A program made the position numbers and the translations under genes. A stretch of DNA of 16,176 nucleotides, from positions 1 to 16,176 of the forward strand of contig JAQWBK010000030.1 in the NCBI GenBank assembly GCA_028706415.1. Direction: 5' to 3'. This DNA comes from Oscillospiraceae bacterium. GTDB lineage: Bacteria > Bacillota > Clostridia > Oscillospirales > Acutalibacteraceae. Numbering within the stretch: position 1 is the stretch's first letter; the number at the start of each line of letters is the position of its first letter. The notes under the pieces were generated by a model. It did not search any database. It worked only from the letters and a program-made list of their open reading frames with translations, and was not told where the DNA came from. Shown here one piece after another: positions 6,533 to 15,436 of the stretch.

Positions 6533-7474
6533 TTACTCATCTCCGACAAACTCTCTGAGTAAGGAATCGTGGGGCAATTTGTCCAAGGATAAAGGCTCAA
6601 ATTCAGACAACGAATTCATTAAACGCTGAACTGTATCGGAATAGGGATTATCATGGGGTACTGCCTTAAGGGAGGGTATTAAAAGAGGGGCAAAAAAGCA
6701 GGATTCATATGCATGGGTTGTATCAATCAGATAATCCACCGTATCCACATAGGGAAACATATACTCGTTTTCTCCCCTAACAACCTCCTGCCACATTTCC
6801 AGTGTATTCACAACCGAACTGTTTCGAAACTTTTCGTCCCTAAGCAGCCTTCTTGTCAGCCTTATCATCCGCCTGGCCATAAATTTTATCTCCCCGTCAT
6901 ATATGGGGGTAACCGTATTGATAAAGAGCTTAAAAAGACTTTCGGAGGGGAGGTGCTGTTCGAAATACGGGTTAATGGCATGAATCCCCTCAAAAATAAC
7001 AACCGCATTGGGCTTTATATTAAGCTCATACAGTTCATCACTGGGGCAGCCTTTATGAAAATCGAATTTCGGAAGTAGGGTTCTGCCGTTATGAATAAGT
7101 TCCTTCATACACTTTTCAAGATCATCCAATCTCAATGCCTCAAGCGCTTCATAGTCGTATCTCCCATTATCCAGCTTGGGGGCCTGTTCACGGCCGCGAT
7201 AAAAATTGTCCATTGAAATTGTATGCGCTTCAATACCCAGCTCCTTGAGTCGATTGCCCAGCATCATGGCTGTGGTGGTTTTACCCGCGGAGGACGGCCC
7301 GGACAGCATTACCAGACAATGATTAGTATACCCGACAGCCAGATGGCGCGCCAGTATATCCAGTTCGTTTGAATAACGCTCGCTCTCCTCCTGTATAAAC
7401 CCGGGCAGGTCGGTCCTTACTCGTTGGTTTATTTCTTGAAGTTTTAATCTGCGTTTGTTAATAAAAGGTTTCAT
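6533..7474 (-). CDS. Uridine-kinase-like P-loop kinase (PRK/UMPK family)
   Basis: A 313-residue protein with a kinase core of the phosphoribulokinase/uridine kinase family. The Walker A loop is GPSSAGKTT (59-67), followed by SMDNFY (87-92, substrate-binding aspartate), PKFDFHKG (135-142), VIFEGIHAINP (159-169) and a lid-like arginine stretch, RRMIRLTRRLLRDEKFR (201-217). Classical uridine kinases are about 210 residues; this one has an N-terminal segment of about 50 residues and a long C-terminal tail, as in the longer clostridial kinases that in some genomes are fused to a TGS/ThrRS-like domain. That domain is not present here. The substrate is probably a nucleoside, but phosphorylation of another sugar or metabolite cannot be excluded. 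The ATG at 7474 lies within the end of hemZ (17-nt overlap), so translational coupling is likely. Confidence 0.82.
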   Translation of the reverse strand: MKPFINKRRLKLQEINQRVRTDLPGFIQEESERYSNELDILARHLAVGYTNHCLVMLSGPSSAGKTTTAMMLGNRLKELGIEAHTISMDNFYRGREQAPKLDNGRYDYEALEALRLDDLEKCMKELIHNGRTLLPKFDFHKGCPSDELYELNIKPNAVVIFEGIHAINPYFEQHLPSESLFKLFINTVTPIYDGEIKFMARRMIRLTRRLLRDEKFRNSSVVNTLEMWQEVVRGENEYMFPYVDTVDYLIDTTHAYESCFFAPLLIPSLKAVPHDNPYSDTVQRLMNSLSEFEPLSLDKLPHDSLLREFVGDE

Positions 7475-8933
7475 AGAATGAGGCCACCCGTCCTTTTCTT
7501 AGTATCATGTCGTCAAATCGGCTGTTGTATTCATACGGAAATTTATAATTAAATATTCGTTCAATATAGTCACCGCCGGGTTGACGAAGCTTGGTAACCG
7601 CCCCTGCCCCACATGCGAGGATTGAATGGGTTTCATCCATAATATACACATTATAAAGGCCCTCATATCCCGGCTTTGCCCAGCCGGTGTTTTCTGTTCC
7701 CCCCAAGGTTTTGCTCTGACGATAGAGGTAATAAGGGCGATAACCGCTTGCTTTTAATTGGGCTATGCTAAAATCAACCATCCCGACCGTGTGGGCGCCG
7801 TTGTCATAATCCTCCCGCTGGTTTTTTACCAGATTTGATGCCCGCTTAATTGCAAGGGTATGAACCGTTATACTTTCAGGGGCTAGGCTTAGCATACCAT
7901 TAATACTGCTTTTAAATCCTTCAATGCTATCCCCCGGCAACCCTGCGATAAGGTCGGCATTTATATTTTTAAAACCGCACTTGCGTGCCGCTTCAAATGC
8001 ATCATAAAACTGCTTAACCGTGTGGCGGCGGCCGATGGTTTTTAATACATCATCCTGTAAGGTCTGGGGGTTTATGCTTATTCTCGTAACCCCGGCGGCT
8101 TTGATTGTATTAAGTTTATCCATGTCTATCGTGTCGGGGCGACCGGCTTCAACTGTAAACTCACCCAGGTAGGACATGTCAAAGCTGCTTTCCACCGCTG
8201 CGAGAATTTTCCCGAGCTGACTCGGGGTCATGGTTGTGGGAGTTCCGCCCCCCATATAAATGGTTTCAAGCCGCAGACCAATCTGCTTGGATAACCGTCC
8301 GGTATACTCGATTTCCTCACAAAGCCGCTCAACATACTCGGGTATCAGTTTTGCCGCCCGCTCGACGGTATGAGAGACGAATGAACAATAATCGCATCTT
8401 GTGGGGCAAAAGGGAATTGATATATACAAGCTGAATGAATTTGGAAGCGAACGCGAAAGTATCTCGTTTTCAACCCCCAGAGTTTGGAGGCAGAGGTCGA
8501 CTTTATCCTTACTCACCAACAAGCCCTCACGAAAAAGGTTTATGGCGGCGGCCTCTCCCTGACTTGCAGCCAGCTTGCGCATCAGCTTTACCGGTCTGAC
8601 CCCGGTAACCGCCCCCCATGGCAGGGTGAATTTAAGCAGCTTAGCAAACAACCGATAAAGCAGCAGGGCAAGACGGCGCTCCAATTCGTTTTTATCGAGA
8701 TTGGATGAAACCTGCTCTTTTAGATACTCCCACCGGCCCCCCTGTTTGAGCCCTGCCGTCATCAAAATGTCCTTCCCGCTTTCTTCAAGTGAGGTTAAGG
8801 CAGCCATAGACTCCCCACCTGAGCCCTCGATATCCGGGCTGTCGGTCACGACAATTTTCTCCTGCGGAACAAACAGACGGCAGATGTTCTCTATTTCAAA
8901 CCTGAAGCTGTGCCCCTTAATAATTAAAATCAT
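7458..8933 (-). CDS. hemZ: Oxygen-independent coproporphyrinogen III oxidase-like radical SAM protein HemZ
   Basis: A 491-residue radical SAM enzyme. The 4Fe-4S cluster motif is IPFCPTRCDYCSF (C176, C180, C183) and the SAM-binding GGGTPT follows at 228-233. ISINPQTLQDDVLKTIGRRH is the family's later conserved block. The roughly 165-residue N-terminal extension before the radical SAM core and the C-terminal TENTGWAKPG block distinguish HemZ from HemN/HemW. HemZ is annotated as a coproporphyrinogen dehydrogenase; in Bacillus it contributes to anaerobic haem synthesis, though in organisms without a full haem pathway its role is uncertain. It overlaps both neighbours by 17 nt (MBL hydrolase upstream, kinase downstream), so the three are almost certainly one transcript. 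Confidence 0.9.
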   Translation of the reverse strand: MILIIKGHSFRFEIENICRLFVPQEKIVVTDSPDIEGSGGESMAALTSLEESGKDILMTAGLKQGGRWEYLKEQVSSNLDKNELERRLALLLYRLFAKLLKFTLPWGAVTGVRPVKLMRKLAASQGEAAAINLFREGLLVSKDKVDLCLQTLGVENEILSRSLPNSFSLYISIPFCPTRCDYCSFVSHTVERAAKLIPEYVERLCEEIEYTGRLSKQIGLRLETIYMGGGTPTTMTPSQLGKILAAVESSFDMSYLGEFTVEAGRPDTIDMDKLNTIKAAGVTRISINPQTLQDDVLKTIGRRHTVKQFYDAFEAARKCGFKNINADLIAGLPGDSIEGFKSSINGMLSLAPESITVHTLAIKRASNLVKNQREDYDNGAHTVGMVDFSIAQLKASGYRPYYLYRQSKTLGGTENTGWAKPGYEGLYNVYIMDETHSILACGAGAVTKLRQPGGDYIERIFNYKFPYEYNSRFDDMILRKGRVASFYETFY

Positions 8934-9570
8934 AACCGGTTGTATTCATATACGGGTTGTCTCTCCGCTCGTCCTGCATTGTGGTTGACGGGCCGTGTCC
9001 GGGAAGAACCGTATTTACTCCTTCCAATTGAGTAAGGTGCTCCAGGGAGCGTCGCATAATTTTGCTATCTCCGCCCGGGAAATCGGTGCGCCCTATGCTG
9101 CCGGCAAACAGTGTATCCCCCGAAATCAACAGATCACCCAAAATAAAGCAGCTGCTGCCGGGTGTGTGCCCCGGTGTGTTCAGCACATTGAAAACAAGGC
9201 TTCCGGCCGTTATCTCATCGCCATCCTCCAGCAATCGGTCGGCTTTCAGATTAATTTCTGCTCGGTTTTGAGTATAACCTATCAGGTTGAGCCGCGGGTC
9301 CCTAAGTGCCGGTTCATCCCCACTCGGAACAAGCAGGTCTGCTCCGGTTGCATCCATAACCTCCTGTGTCGCCAGTATATGGTCGAAATGAACATGGGTT
9401 AGCAAAACATGCTTAATGTGCAGCTTGTTTTTATTTATTGTACTCATAATAAGCTCAAAATCCCCGCCGGGATCAACCACAACCCCCTGCCGATTCTCAT
9501 CATATATAAGGTAACAGTTGGTTGACAGATCGCCCACCGGTATACAGATATATTGCGAAATAAGAAACAT
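8917..9570 (-). CDS. MBL-fold metallo-hydrolase (glyoxalase II-like)
   Basis: A 217-residue cytoplasmic metallo-beta-lactamase-fold hydrolase. The metal ligands are all present: THVHFDH (58-64), H135 in NTPGHTPGS, D152 in SGDTLF and H192 in LPGHGP. GSIGRTDFPGG (158-168) is typical of the glyoxalase II-like YcbL/YqgX group. Such enzymes hydrolyse thioesters such as S-lactoylglutathione or related low-mass thiol adducts, but the natural substrate of this group in clostridia is unknown. The ATG at 9570 has AAAGGAT just upstream. It lies 26 bp after rel and overlaps hemZ by 17 nt. A perfect 12-bp palindrome (AATCAATTGATT) spans the rel stop region at 9587..9598. Confidence 0.88.
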   Translation of the reverse strand: MFLISQYICIPVGDLSTNCYLIYDENRQGVVVDPGGDFELIMSTINKNKLHIKHVLLTHVHFDHILATQEVMDATGADLLVPSGDEPALRDPRLNLIGYTQNRAEINLKADRLLEDGDEITAGSLVFNVLNTPGHTPGSSCFILGDLLISGDTLFAGSIGRTDFPGGDSKIMRRSLEHLTQLEGVNTVLPGHGPSTTMQDERRDNPYMNTTGYDFNY

Positions 9571-9596
9571 ATCCTTTCATTCGATAATCAATTGAT

Positions 9597-11786
9597 TCAG
9601 CCCGAATAGCCGCTTCTTGTGACCTCAAAAATCCCCGGTACCTGCAATAATCGTGAAATTACCGACTGCAAATGATCCAGACTGTTTACCCCCACCGTCA
9701 CATTCATAAACACCGAACCGTTCTGGTTTTCGCGCGCACTCATGGCATGAATCATGACACGCATTGATGCCAGTTGGGTGGTAACATCCAAAAGAAGTGC
9801 ATTGCGGTTTCTGGCTTCGATTGTGAGGGTTGCCTTGAACTCGTCGCGAATGCTGTCCTCCCACTGTACCGTAACCCATCTTTCGGGTTCGGGTGAGGCC
9901 GATATGTCCTTGGGTACATTAACACAATCGGTTTTGTGAATTGAAACCCCGTAACCACGGGTGATATATCCAATTATATCGTCTCCGGGGACCGGGTTGC
10001 AGCAGCGTGCAAACTTCACAAGGCAGTTATCCATGTTTTCTATTATCACGCCCCCGTTGTTGTAATGGCGGCGTGTTGCGGTGACAAGGTTATCGGGAAC
10101 ATTCTCGGACTTTGCCAACCGCATATAATCTTCCTTAACCCGCGCCATAATGCGGGAAAGGATGATTCCCCCATATCCAATGGCAGCAAAGAAATCATCA
10201 AGGGTATTACAATGCTGTTTTTTAGACTGTGACACCATAAATTCTTGCATTTTTTCTTCGGGCAGGCGGATACCGTTGCGCAATAGCTCCCGTTGCAGCT
10301 CACTTTTCCCCTGCTGAATATTTTCTTCGCGGCGTTCCTTTTTAAACCATGACCTGATTTTATTCCTTGCCTCGCCTGTTTTAACAATATTCAGCCAGTC
10401 TCGGCTGGGGCCGTGCCCCTGAGCCGAGGTTGTCAGCACCTCGACAATTTCTCCGGTTTTCACCTCATAATCGATGGGAACAATCCGCCCGTCAACCTTT
10501 GCACCTATCATTCGACTTCCGACTGCCGAGTGGATTGCATAGGCAAAATCAATAACAGTAGCCCCTACAGGAAGGGTAATGACATCCCCTTTGGGGGTAA
10601 AAACAAAGACATCATCGGAAGACAGGTCGGTTTTTATGGAGCGTACAATATCCTCGGCATCGTCTACATCCTTCTGGTTCTCAATAAACTGACGAATCCA
10701 TGCAAGTTTTTCCTCCAGCTTATCCTTGCGCTGAATTCCCAGCTTATATTTCCAGTGGGCGGCAATTCCGTATTCGGCAGTATAGTGCATTTCCCATGAA
10801 CGAATCTGAACCTCAAACGGGATTTTTTCCTTGGTTATTACCGTGGTATGAAGGGACTGATACATATTTGATTTTGGGGTGGATATATAGTCCTTAAACC
10901 TGTTTGGAATGGGGCGGAACATATCATGAATAATTCCCAGCACATTGTAACAGTCATTAACCGAATCAACAATTACACGAACGGCATATATATCATATAT
11001 TTCATCAAACGAGCGGGACTGTATATACATTTTCCGGTATATTCCGGTAATGCTCTTTATGCGTCCCGCAACAAAACATTCTATTGGAATGCTTTGCAGC
11101 TTTCCGGTAATGCGCTGTTTAATATTTTCAATGAAGGTATTCCGTTCTCCCTCACGAAGGGCAAGGGCTTCCTCTATTTCGTCATATGCGACCGAGTCGA
11201 GTATGCGAAGGGAAAGGTCCTCCAGCTCTTCTTTTACGGCACGGATACCCAAGCGATGGGCTAACGGAGCGTAGATATCCATTGTCTCTTTTGCTTTGTC
11301 TCGTCTTTTTTGCTCCGGCAGGGATTCTATGGTGCGCATATTATGCAGACGGTCTGCCAGCTTTATTATAATAACTCGGATGTCCTGAGCCATGGCCAAA
11401 AGCATTTTTCGGACATTTTCTGCCTGCTGCTCCTCTTTGGTTGAAAAGGGTAGCTTGCTTAGTTTGGTAACCCCGTCAACCAGTGCCGAAACATCCTTGC
11501 CGAACTCCTTTGTTATTTCATCCAGCTCAACTTTTGTATCCTCAACCACATCATGTAAAATGGCAGCGGCAATGGTTTCGCTGTCCATTCCCAGCTCAAT
11601 CAAAATGGCTGCGACCGACAACGGATGACATACATATTCCTCACCCGAGGAGCGTTTTTGCCCCTCATGTGCGGATACGGCAATATTAGTCGCTTTATCT
11701 ATTACTTCCATATCATAGGGTTTGCCGCTTTTGGCAATCAGCGACTTAACATCACAGATTATATTTGCTTTGTTAATTTCACTCAT
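9597..11786 (-). CDS. rel: Bifunctional (p)ppGpp synthetase/hydrolase Rel
   Basis: A 729-residue long RSH protein that makes and degrades the alarmone (p)ppGpp in the stringent response, on ribosomes with uncharged tRNA. Domains in order: HD hydrolase (about 25-200), with H54, the HD pair at 78-79 and D145 in KLADRLHNMRT; synthetase (about 240-350), with RFKDYISTPKSNMYQSLHT (297-315) and EVQIRS; TGS (about 391-453, DVFVFTPKGDVITLP); a zinc-finger/CC region near 585-620, with FARCCNPVPGDDIIGY; and a C-terminal ACT domain (about 655-729). An intact HD site and an intact synthetase site argue for both activities. The start ATG at 11786 follows recJ by 10 bp, with a weak GAGTGGTG ribosome binding site, so translation is likely coupled to recJ. 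The recJ-rel order is common in clostridia. Confidence 0.96.
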   Translation of the reverse strand: MSEINKANIICDVKSLIAKSGKPYDMEVIDKATNIAVSAHEGQKRSSGEEYVCHPLSVAAILIELGMDSETIAAAILHDVVEDTKVELDEITKEFGKDVSALVDGVTKLSKLPFSTKEEQQAENVRKMLLAMAQDIRVIIIKLADRLHNMRTIESLPEQKRRDKAKETMDIYAPLAHRLGIRAVKEELEDLSLRILDSVAYDEIEEALALREGERNTFIENIKQRITGKLQSIPIECFVAGRIKSITGIYRKMYIQSRSFDEIYDIYAVRVIVDSVNDCYNVLGIIHDMFRPIPNRFKDYISTPKSNMYQSLHTTVITKEKIPFEVQIRSWEMHYTAEYGIAAHWKYKLGIQRKDKLEEKLAWIRQFIENQKDVDDAEDIVRSIKTDLSSDDVFVFTPKGDVITLPVGATVIDFAYAIHSAVGSRMIGAKVDGRIVPIDYEVKTGEIVEVLTTSAQGHGPSRDWLNIVKTGEARNKIRSWFKKERREENIQQGKSELQRELLRNGIRLPEEKMQEFMVSQSKKQHCNTLDDFFAAIGYGGIILSRIMARVKEDYMRLAKSENVPDNLVTATRRHYNNGGVIIENMDNCLVKFARCCNPVPGDDIIGYITRGYGVSIHKTDCVNVPKDISASPEPERWVTVQWEDSIRDEFKATLTIEARNRNALLLDVTTQLASMRVMIHAMSARENQNGSVFMNVTVGVNSLDHLQSVISRLLQVPGIFEVTRSGYSG

Positions 11787-11796
11787 AAGTCACCAC

Positions 11797-13848
11797 TCAT
11801 TTCTTAAGGCAGGAATTAAGATACTTAAAAATCGGTGTTTTTGTAAGATCCACCTTCCCGCCTGCCGGCAACAATTTAATTTCGAGGGTATCCCCATTAT
11901 CCTTAAGTGATAATAAGCCCGCCTGATACAGTATTTCCAAGGACAGCCGCAACCGTATATACGGGATTTCGGGTTCTTTCAAAAGGCAGCAAAGCTGATC
12001 CAGCGATCCTGTCCAGCCTTTATCTTTGTGCACAAATCTGTATGTGCGTTCAAGCTGTGCCCTATCGGGAATATATGCCGCGGCATGTTCGGGTGTTATT
12101 ATATCCCGCCTCACGACACTGTCAAAAGCTCGCAGGGCATCTATCAGCTCATCCTGCTGCATCTCGGCGCGGCGAATATCCTTCAGCAGTAGCGAAGGGG
12201 TCACAACCCCTTTATATTCATTGCGTTCAAGCGTAACCACCAGATTTACCTGTTGACCGCACTCAAAAGGAAAATTATTATATGTGGTGTTAAAACGGAT
12301 TACAGAAAGGCGAACTCCATCCCTTGATACCGAAAGACGAAGATGCTTCCCCTGACCCATCGGCATTATATTATCAAGTCTCATCCCAAACAAGCCGAAT
12401 ACCGGTTGCGGATTTCCCGCCCCAAAAGGTTCAAGTGCGGCAATAAGATTGAGCTTTTCAACATCCACCTGCGACGGCCGAAGCTTAAAATCTATATTGA
12501 GCTCGGGAACCGGCATTTCGGGATAAAGCTGTTCGGCAACCTGGTTGATACGCTTACGAAACGCCGGTATTTTTTCACCGGGCAGGCTAAGCCCCGCCGC
12601 CGTTTCATGCCCGCCGAACCTGCTTAACATATCCGAGCAGGCACTAAGTGCATTATAAAGAGAAAAGCCCTTTATGCTTCGCCCGGAGCCTTTGCCCTCT
12701 CCATCCTTTGTTGATATTATTATACACGGCTTCCCGTATCTTTCCACAATCTTTGCCGCAATTATACCTATTATACCGGCATGCCAATCCTCCCCGTCAA
12801 TCACGATTACACGGTCGGCGGATATTTCGGGATTGTTTTGCAGACATTCATCTATTTGTTTTAGTATGTCACATTCGGTTGATCGGCGGCTGTTATTGAA
12901 CTCCTGAACCTGAGCTGCAAGGGTATGGGCAACCTCCTCCTGCGTTGTCATAAGCAGGCGGGCTGCAGCATCGGGTGATTCCATCCTGCCGGCGGCATTT
13001 AAACGCGGCACCAGCGAAAATACCGCCGATACAGCGTTTACCTCCCGGACGCCAAGGCCTGCAACTTCGCGTAACGCCTGTATGCCCGGCCTGCCTCCAT
13101 GATTTATGATTTGGAGCCCCACCTTTACCAGTGCTCGGTTTTCACCTGTGAGCGGCATCACATCTCCCAGAGTTCCTATGGCTACAAGGTCGCCGTATTT
13201 TTCAAGAATGGGTTCGGTATCCCCTTCCATGGCGCATACAAGCTTAAAGGCCACTCCCACCCCAGCATAATCCTTGAATTCACTGCCGCAGTCCTCCCGA
13301 TGGGGATTGACAACCGCGATGGCATGGGGCAGCTCATCGGGCGGCCGGTGGTGGTCGGTAACAATAGTCTCGATCCCCAGCTTTGAAGCATAATCTATTT
13401 CATCTGCCGCCGATATGCCGTTATCCACCGTAACAATCAGGCGAACACCCTGTTTATGAAGTTTATCTATACTTTCATTATGAAGTCCGTAGCCTTCACT
13501 TTCGCGTTCGGGTATATAATAAACAGCATCCGCGCCCTTCTCGCGCAGATACGAATATAGCAGGACGGTTGCGGTTATACCGTCCGCATCATAATCGCCG
13601 TACACCCCAATCATTTCGTGATTATCTATCGCCTTTTGAAGCCGGTCCACCGCGATGTTCATATCGGCAAAAGCAAAGGGGTCGTCGGTAATATCGCTTT
13701 CCAGCAAGAAATTCGCAACGCTTTGCATATCGGTTTTGCCGCGTATGACCAGCATCAGTGCCAAAAACGGATTAAGCTCACATTCCTCTGCAAGCAGTGC
13801 AGCCGCTTCTTTATCCGGCGGTGGCATAACCCAGCGTTTTATGCTCAA
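11797..13848 (-). CDS. recJ: Single-stranded-DNA-specific exonuclease RecJ
   Basis: A 5'-3' exonuclease on single-stranded DNA, about 683 residues, acting in recombination repair and mismatch repair. DHH-family motifs with residues counted from the chosen start: GVYGDYDADGIT (81-92), VTVDNGIS (139-146), VTDHHRPP (163-170), then LVAIGTLGDVMPL and GRMESPDAAARLL. The DHHA1 part has DGEDWHAGIIGIIAAKI and GSGRSIKGFSL, with FGGHETAAG further on. An OB-type C-terminal region follows. The frame opens at a GTG at 13875, but the ribosome binding site GGAAAGGGGGG lies inside that extension, so I take the TTG at 13846..13848 (MSIKRWVMPPPD...), 6 nt after the site. A promoter lies at 13886..13914. It is followed after 10 bp by rel. 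Confidence 0.93.
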   Translation of the reverse strand: MSIKRWVMPPPDKEAAALLAEECELNPFLALMLVIRGKTDMQSVANFLLESDITDDPFAFADMNIAVDRLQKAIDNHEMIGVYGDYDADGITATVLLYSYLREKGADAVYYIPERESEGYGLHNESIDKLHKQGVRLIVTVDNGISAADEIDYASKLGIETIVTDHHRPPDELPHAIAVVNPHREDCGSEFKDYAGVGVAFKLVCAMEGDTEPILEKYGDLVAIGTLGDVMPLTGENRALVKVGLQIINHGGRPGIQALREVAGLGVREVNAVSAVFSLVPRLNAAGRMESPDAAARLLMTTQEEVAHTLAAQVQEFNNSRRSTECDILKQIDECLQNNPEISADRVIVIDGEDWHAGIIGIIAAKIVERYGKPCIIISTKDGEGKGSGRSIKGFSLYNALSACSDMLSRFGGHETAAGLSLPGEKIPAFRKRINQVAEQLYPEMPVPELNIDFKLRPSQVDVEKLNLIAALEPFGAGNPQPVFGLFGMRLDNIMPMGQGKHLRLSVSRDGVRLSVIRFNTTYNNFPFECGQQVNLVVTLERNEYKGVVTPSLLLKDIRRAEMQQDELIDALRAFDSVVRRDIITPEHAAAYIPDRAQLERTYRFVHKDKGWTGSLDQLCCLLKEPEIPYIRLRLSLEILYQAGLLSLKDNGDTLEIKLLPAGGKVDLTKTPIFKYLNSCLKK

Positions 13849-13885
13849 ACGATACCCCCCTTTCCAAAAAATCACACGTTATACT

Positions 13886-13914
13886 ATTTTAGCATTATTG
13901 TCCGCACTATTCAA
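13886..13914 (-). promoter_or_regulatory. Sigma-A-like promoter of recJ-rel
   Basis: Minus-strand reading gives TTGAAT (13909..13914), a 17-nt spacer and TAAAAT (13886..13891), about 40 bp before the proposed recJ TTG start. It is the only good promoter pair I see between tyrS and recJ. The rest of the gap (13915..13981) shows nothing recognisable. Confidence 0.5.
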
Positions 13915-13981
13915 CACAATAAAAGTTTTTGGAGCGTTATTTGCAAGCCTTGAGCTTTGGTGATAAACAGCACAGGGGGCT

Positions 13982-14077
13982 TTATACTAATCCCGATTAT
14001 AAAACTTCCAATAAATCAAGCAAAAAGATTTGATATAGCGGATTTATTGGTAAGGTTTTAATGAGGAATCAGTATAA
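13982..14077. repeat. About 96-bp hairpin (MITE-like) repeat at the tyrS stop codon
   Basis: The two ends are inverted copies: TTATACTAATCCC on the left and, in reverse complement, TTATACTGATTCC on the right. Further inside, ATTATAAAAC matches ATTAAAACC and CCAATAAATC (14009..14018) is a perfect 10-bp inverted match to GATTTATTGG (14041..14050). The whole element therefore folds as one imperfect hairpin with a loop of about 22 nt. There is no ORF in it. It shares the TTATACTNAT ends with the other short repeats of the window. The tyrS stop codon TGA (14069..14071) is inside its right end. It may also serve as a transcription terminator for tyrS. Confidence 0.6.
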
Positions 14078-15301
14078 TATGACCTTGTGATACACCTTTT
14101 TACCCTTGCGTATTACCACAAATCCCTTCTCAAATGCATCCAAGGATAGGCAGCAACCTATATCCTCGGTCTTGGCTTCATCCACCATAATCCCGCCCTG
14201 CTGAATGAGGCGGCGGGCTTCTCCCTTTGATGGGACAAGACCGGTTTTAACCAGAATATCGATAACCGTAATCCTGCCATCCGAAAAATCAGCCGCAGTC
14301 AATGTGGTTGACGGCATATTATCACTTGCCATGCCTGCGCCAAACAGGGAACGGGCTACCTCCAGCGCTTTGTCTGCCTCATCCTTGCCATGCACCAGCA
14401 GGGTCACCTCATACGCCAGCCGCTCCTTAACCGCGTTAATGGCGCTGTCCTTAGCCTTTTCCATCTCGCGTATTTCATCGATAGGCACAAAGGTCAGCAG
14501 CTTCATGCATTTAATAACATCTGCATCATCCACATTCCGCCAATATTGAAAGAACTCATACGGAGGCGTTTTTTCGGGATCAAGCCAGAGAGCTCCCCGC
14601 TCTGTTTTACCCATTTTTTTACCTTCTGAGGTGGTAAGGAGGGCGAAGGTCATGCCGTATACCTCCCGTTCAGCCTTGCGTCTGCAAAGCTCCACCCCTC
14701 CAATAATATTAGACCACTGATCATCTCCGCCCAGCTCCAATGTACATCCGTGCCTTTGATTTAGGTAATAAAAATCATAGCTCTGCATGAGCATATAGTT
14801 GAATTCGAGAAAAGACAGACCGTTTTCCAGCCTAGACTTATAGCAATCAAAGGTTAGCATGCGGTTTACCGAAAAGTGCGACCCAACCTCCCGCAGAAAG
14901 TCGATATAATTCAGGTTTAAAAGCCAGTCTGCGTTGTTCACCATCAGCGCTTTTCCATCCGAAAAATCAATAAATTTCGACATCTGCTTTTTAAAGCATT
15001 CCACATGATAATCAATTATCTCGGGGGTCATCATCCTGCGCATATCGGTTTTGCCGGTCGGGTCGCCTACCATTCCGGTCCCGCCGCCCAGCAAGGCTAT
15101 CGGGCGATGGCCTGCACGCTGCATATGTGCCATGACCATAAGCTGAACAAAGTGTCCAACATGCAGACTATCGGCAGTCGGGTCAAATCCGATATAAAAT
15201 GTAACCGGTTGATCGCCTCCGAGAATTTCGCGAATTCGCTGTGCATTGGTCGTTTGAGCAATCATTCCGCGTTCATTCAATTCATCGTATACATTCTTCA
15301 T
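14069..15301 (-). CDS. tyrS: Tyrosyl-tRNA synthetase
   Basis: A 410-residue class I aminoacyl-tRNA synthetase that charges tRNA-Tyr. The catalytic Rossmann fold shows YIGFDPTADSLHVGH (36-50, the HIGH motif is HVGH), LGGGTGMVGDPTGK (71-84), LELGGDDQWSNIIGG (188-202, tyrosine and tRNA site) and KKMGKTERGALWLD (228-241, the KMSKS loop reads KMGKT). The C-terminal S4 domain (about 345-410, LVPSKGEARRLIQQGGIMVD) binds the tRNA. Length and motifs match TyrS. The ATG at 15301 is preceded by GAAGGGA. Expression is controlled by a tyrosine T-box (15437..15690). A composite short repeat separates the T-box terminator from the start codon. The last codons and stop come from the end of the 13982..14077 repeat, but the C-terminus ends at the usual place. 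Confidence 0.97.
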   Translation of the reverse strand: MKNVYDELNERGMIAQTTNAQRIREILGGDQPVTFYIGFDPTADSLHVGHFVQLMVMAHMQRAGHRPIALLGGGTGMVGDPTGKTDMRRMMTPEIIDYHVECFKKQMSKFIDFSDGKALMVNNADWLLNLNYIDFLREVGSHFSVNRMLTFDCYKSRLENGLSFLEFNYMLMQSYDFYYLNQRHGCTLELGGDDQWSNIIGGVELCRRKAEREVYGMTFALLTTSEGKKMGKTERGALWLDPEKTPPYEFFQYWRNVDDADVIKCMKLLTFVPIDEIREMEKAKDSAINAVKERLAYEVTLLVHGKDEADKALEVARSLFGAGMASDNMPSTTLTAADFSDGRITVIDILVKTGLVPSKGEARRLIQQGGIMVDEAKTEDIGCCLSLDAFEKGFVVIRKGKKVYHKVILY

Positions 15302-15329
15302 TTAGACCATTCCCTTCAAATAATATCAC

Positions 15330-15430
15330 TTATACCAATCTCAATTAGAAAAGCATTTTGTCCTGACAACCTTCTTATACTGTTCTCAAGTAAAAGGTGA
15401 GAGCAGTATTATTTGAGATTGATATTATAA
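15330..15430. repeat. Composite short repeat between T-box terminator and tyrS
   Basis: Four related units are arranged as nested inverted pairs. The outer pair is TTATACCAATCTCAAT (15330..15345) and the inverse of TTATAATATCAATCTCAAAT (15411..15430), sharing CAATCTCAA. The inner pair is TTATACTGTTCTCAAG (15375..15390) and its inverse at 15398..15411, an 11-bp stem with one G.U pair and a 7- to 9-nt loop. The element has no ORF and belongs to the same family as the copies at 476, 3763 and 13982. It would form a strong hairpin in the tyrS mRNA downstream of the T-box terminator. Confidence 0.6.
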
Positions 15431-15436
15431 TGTTAC

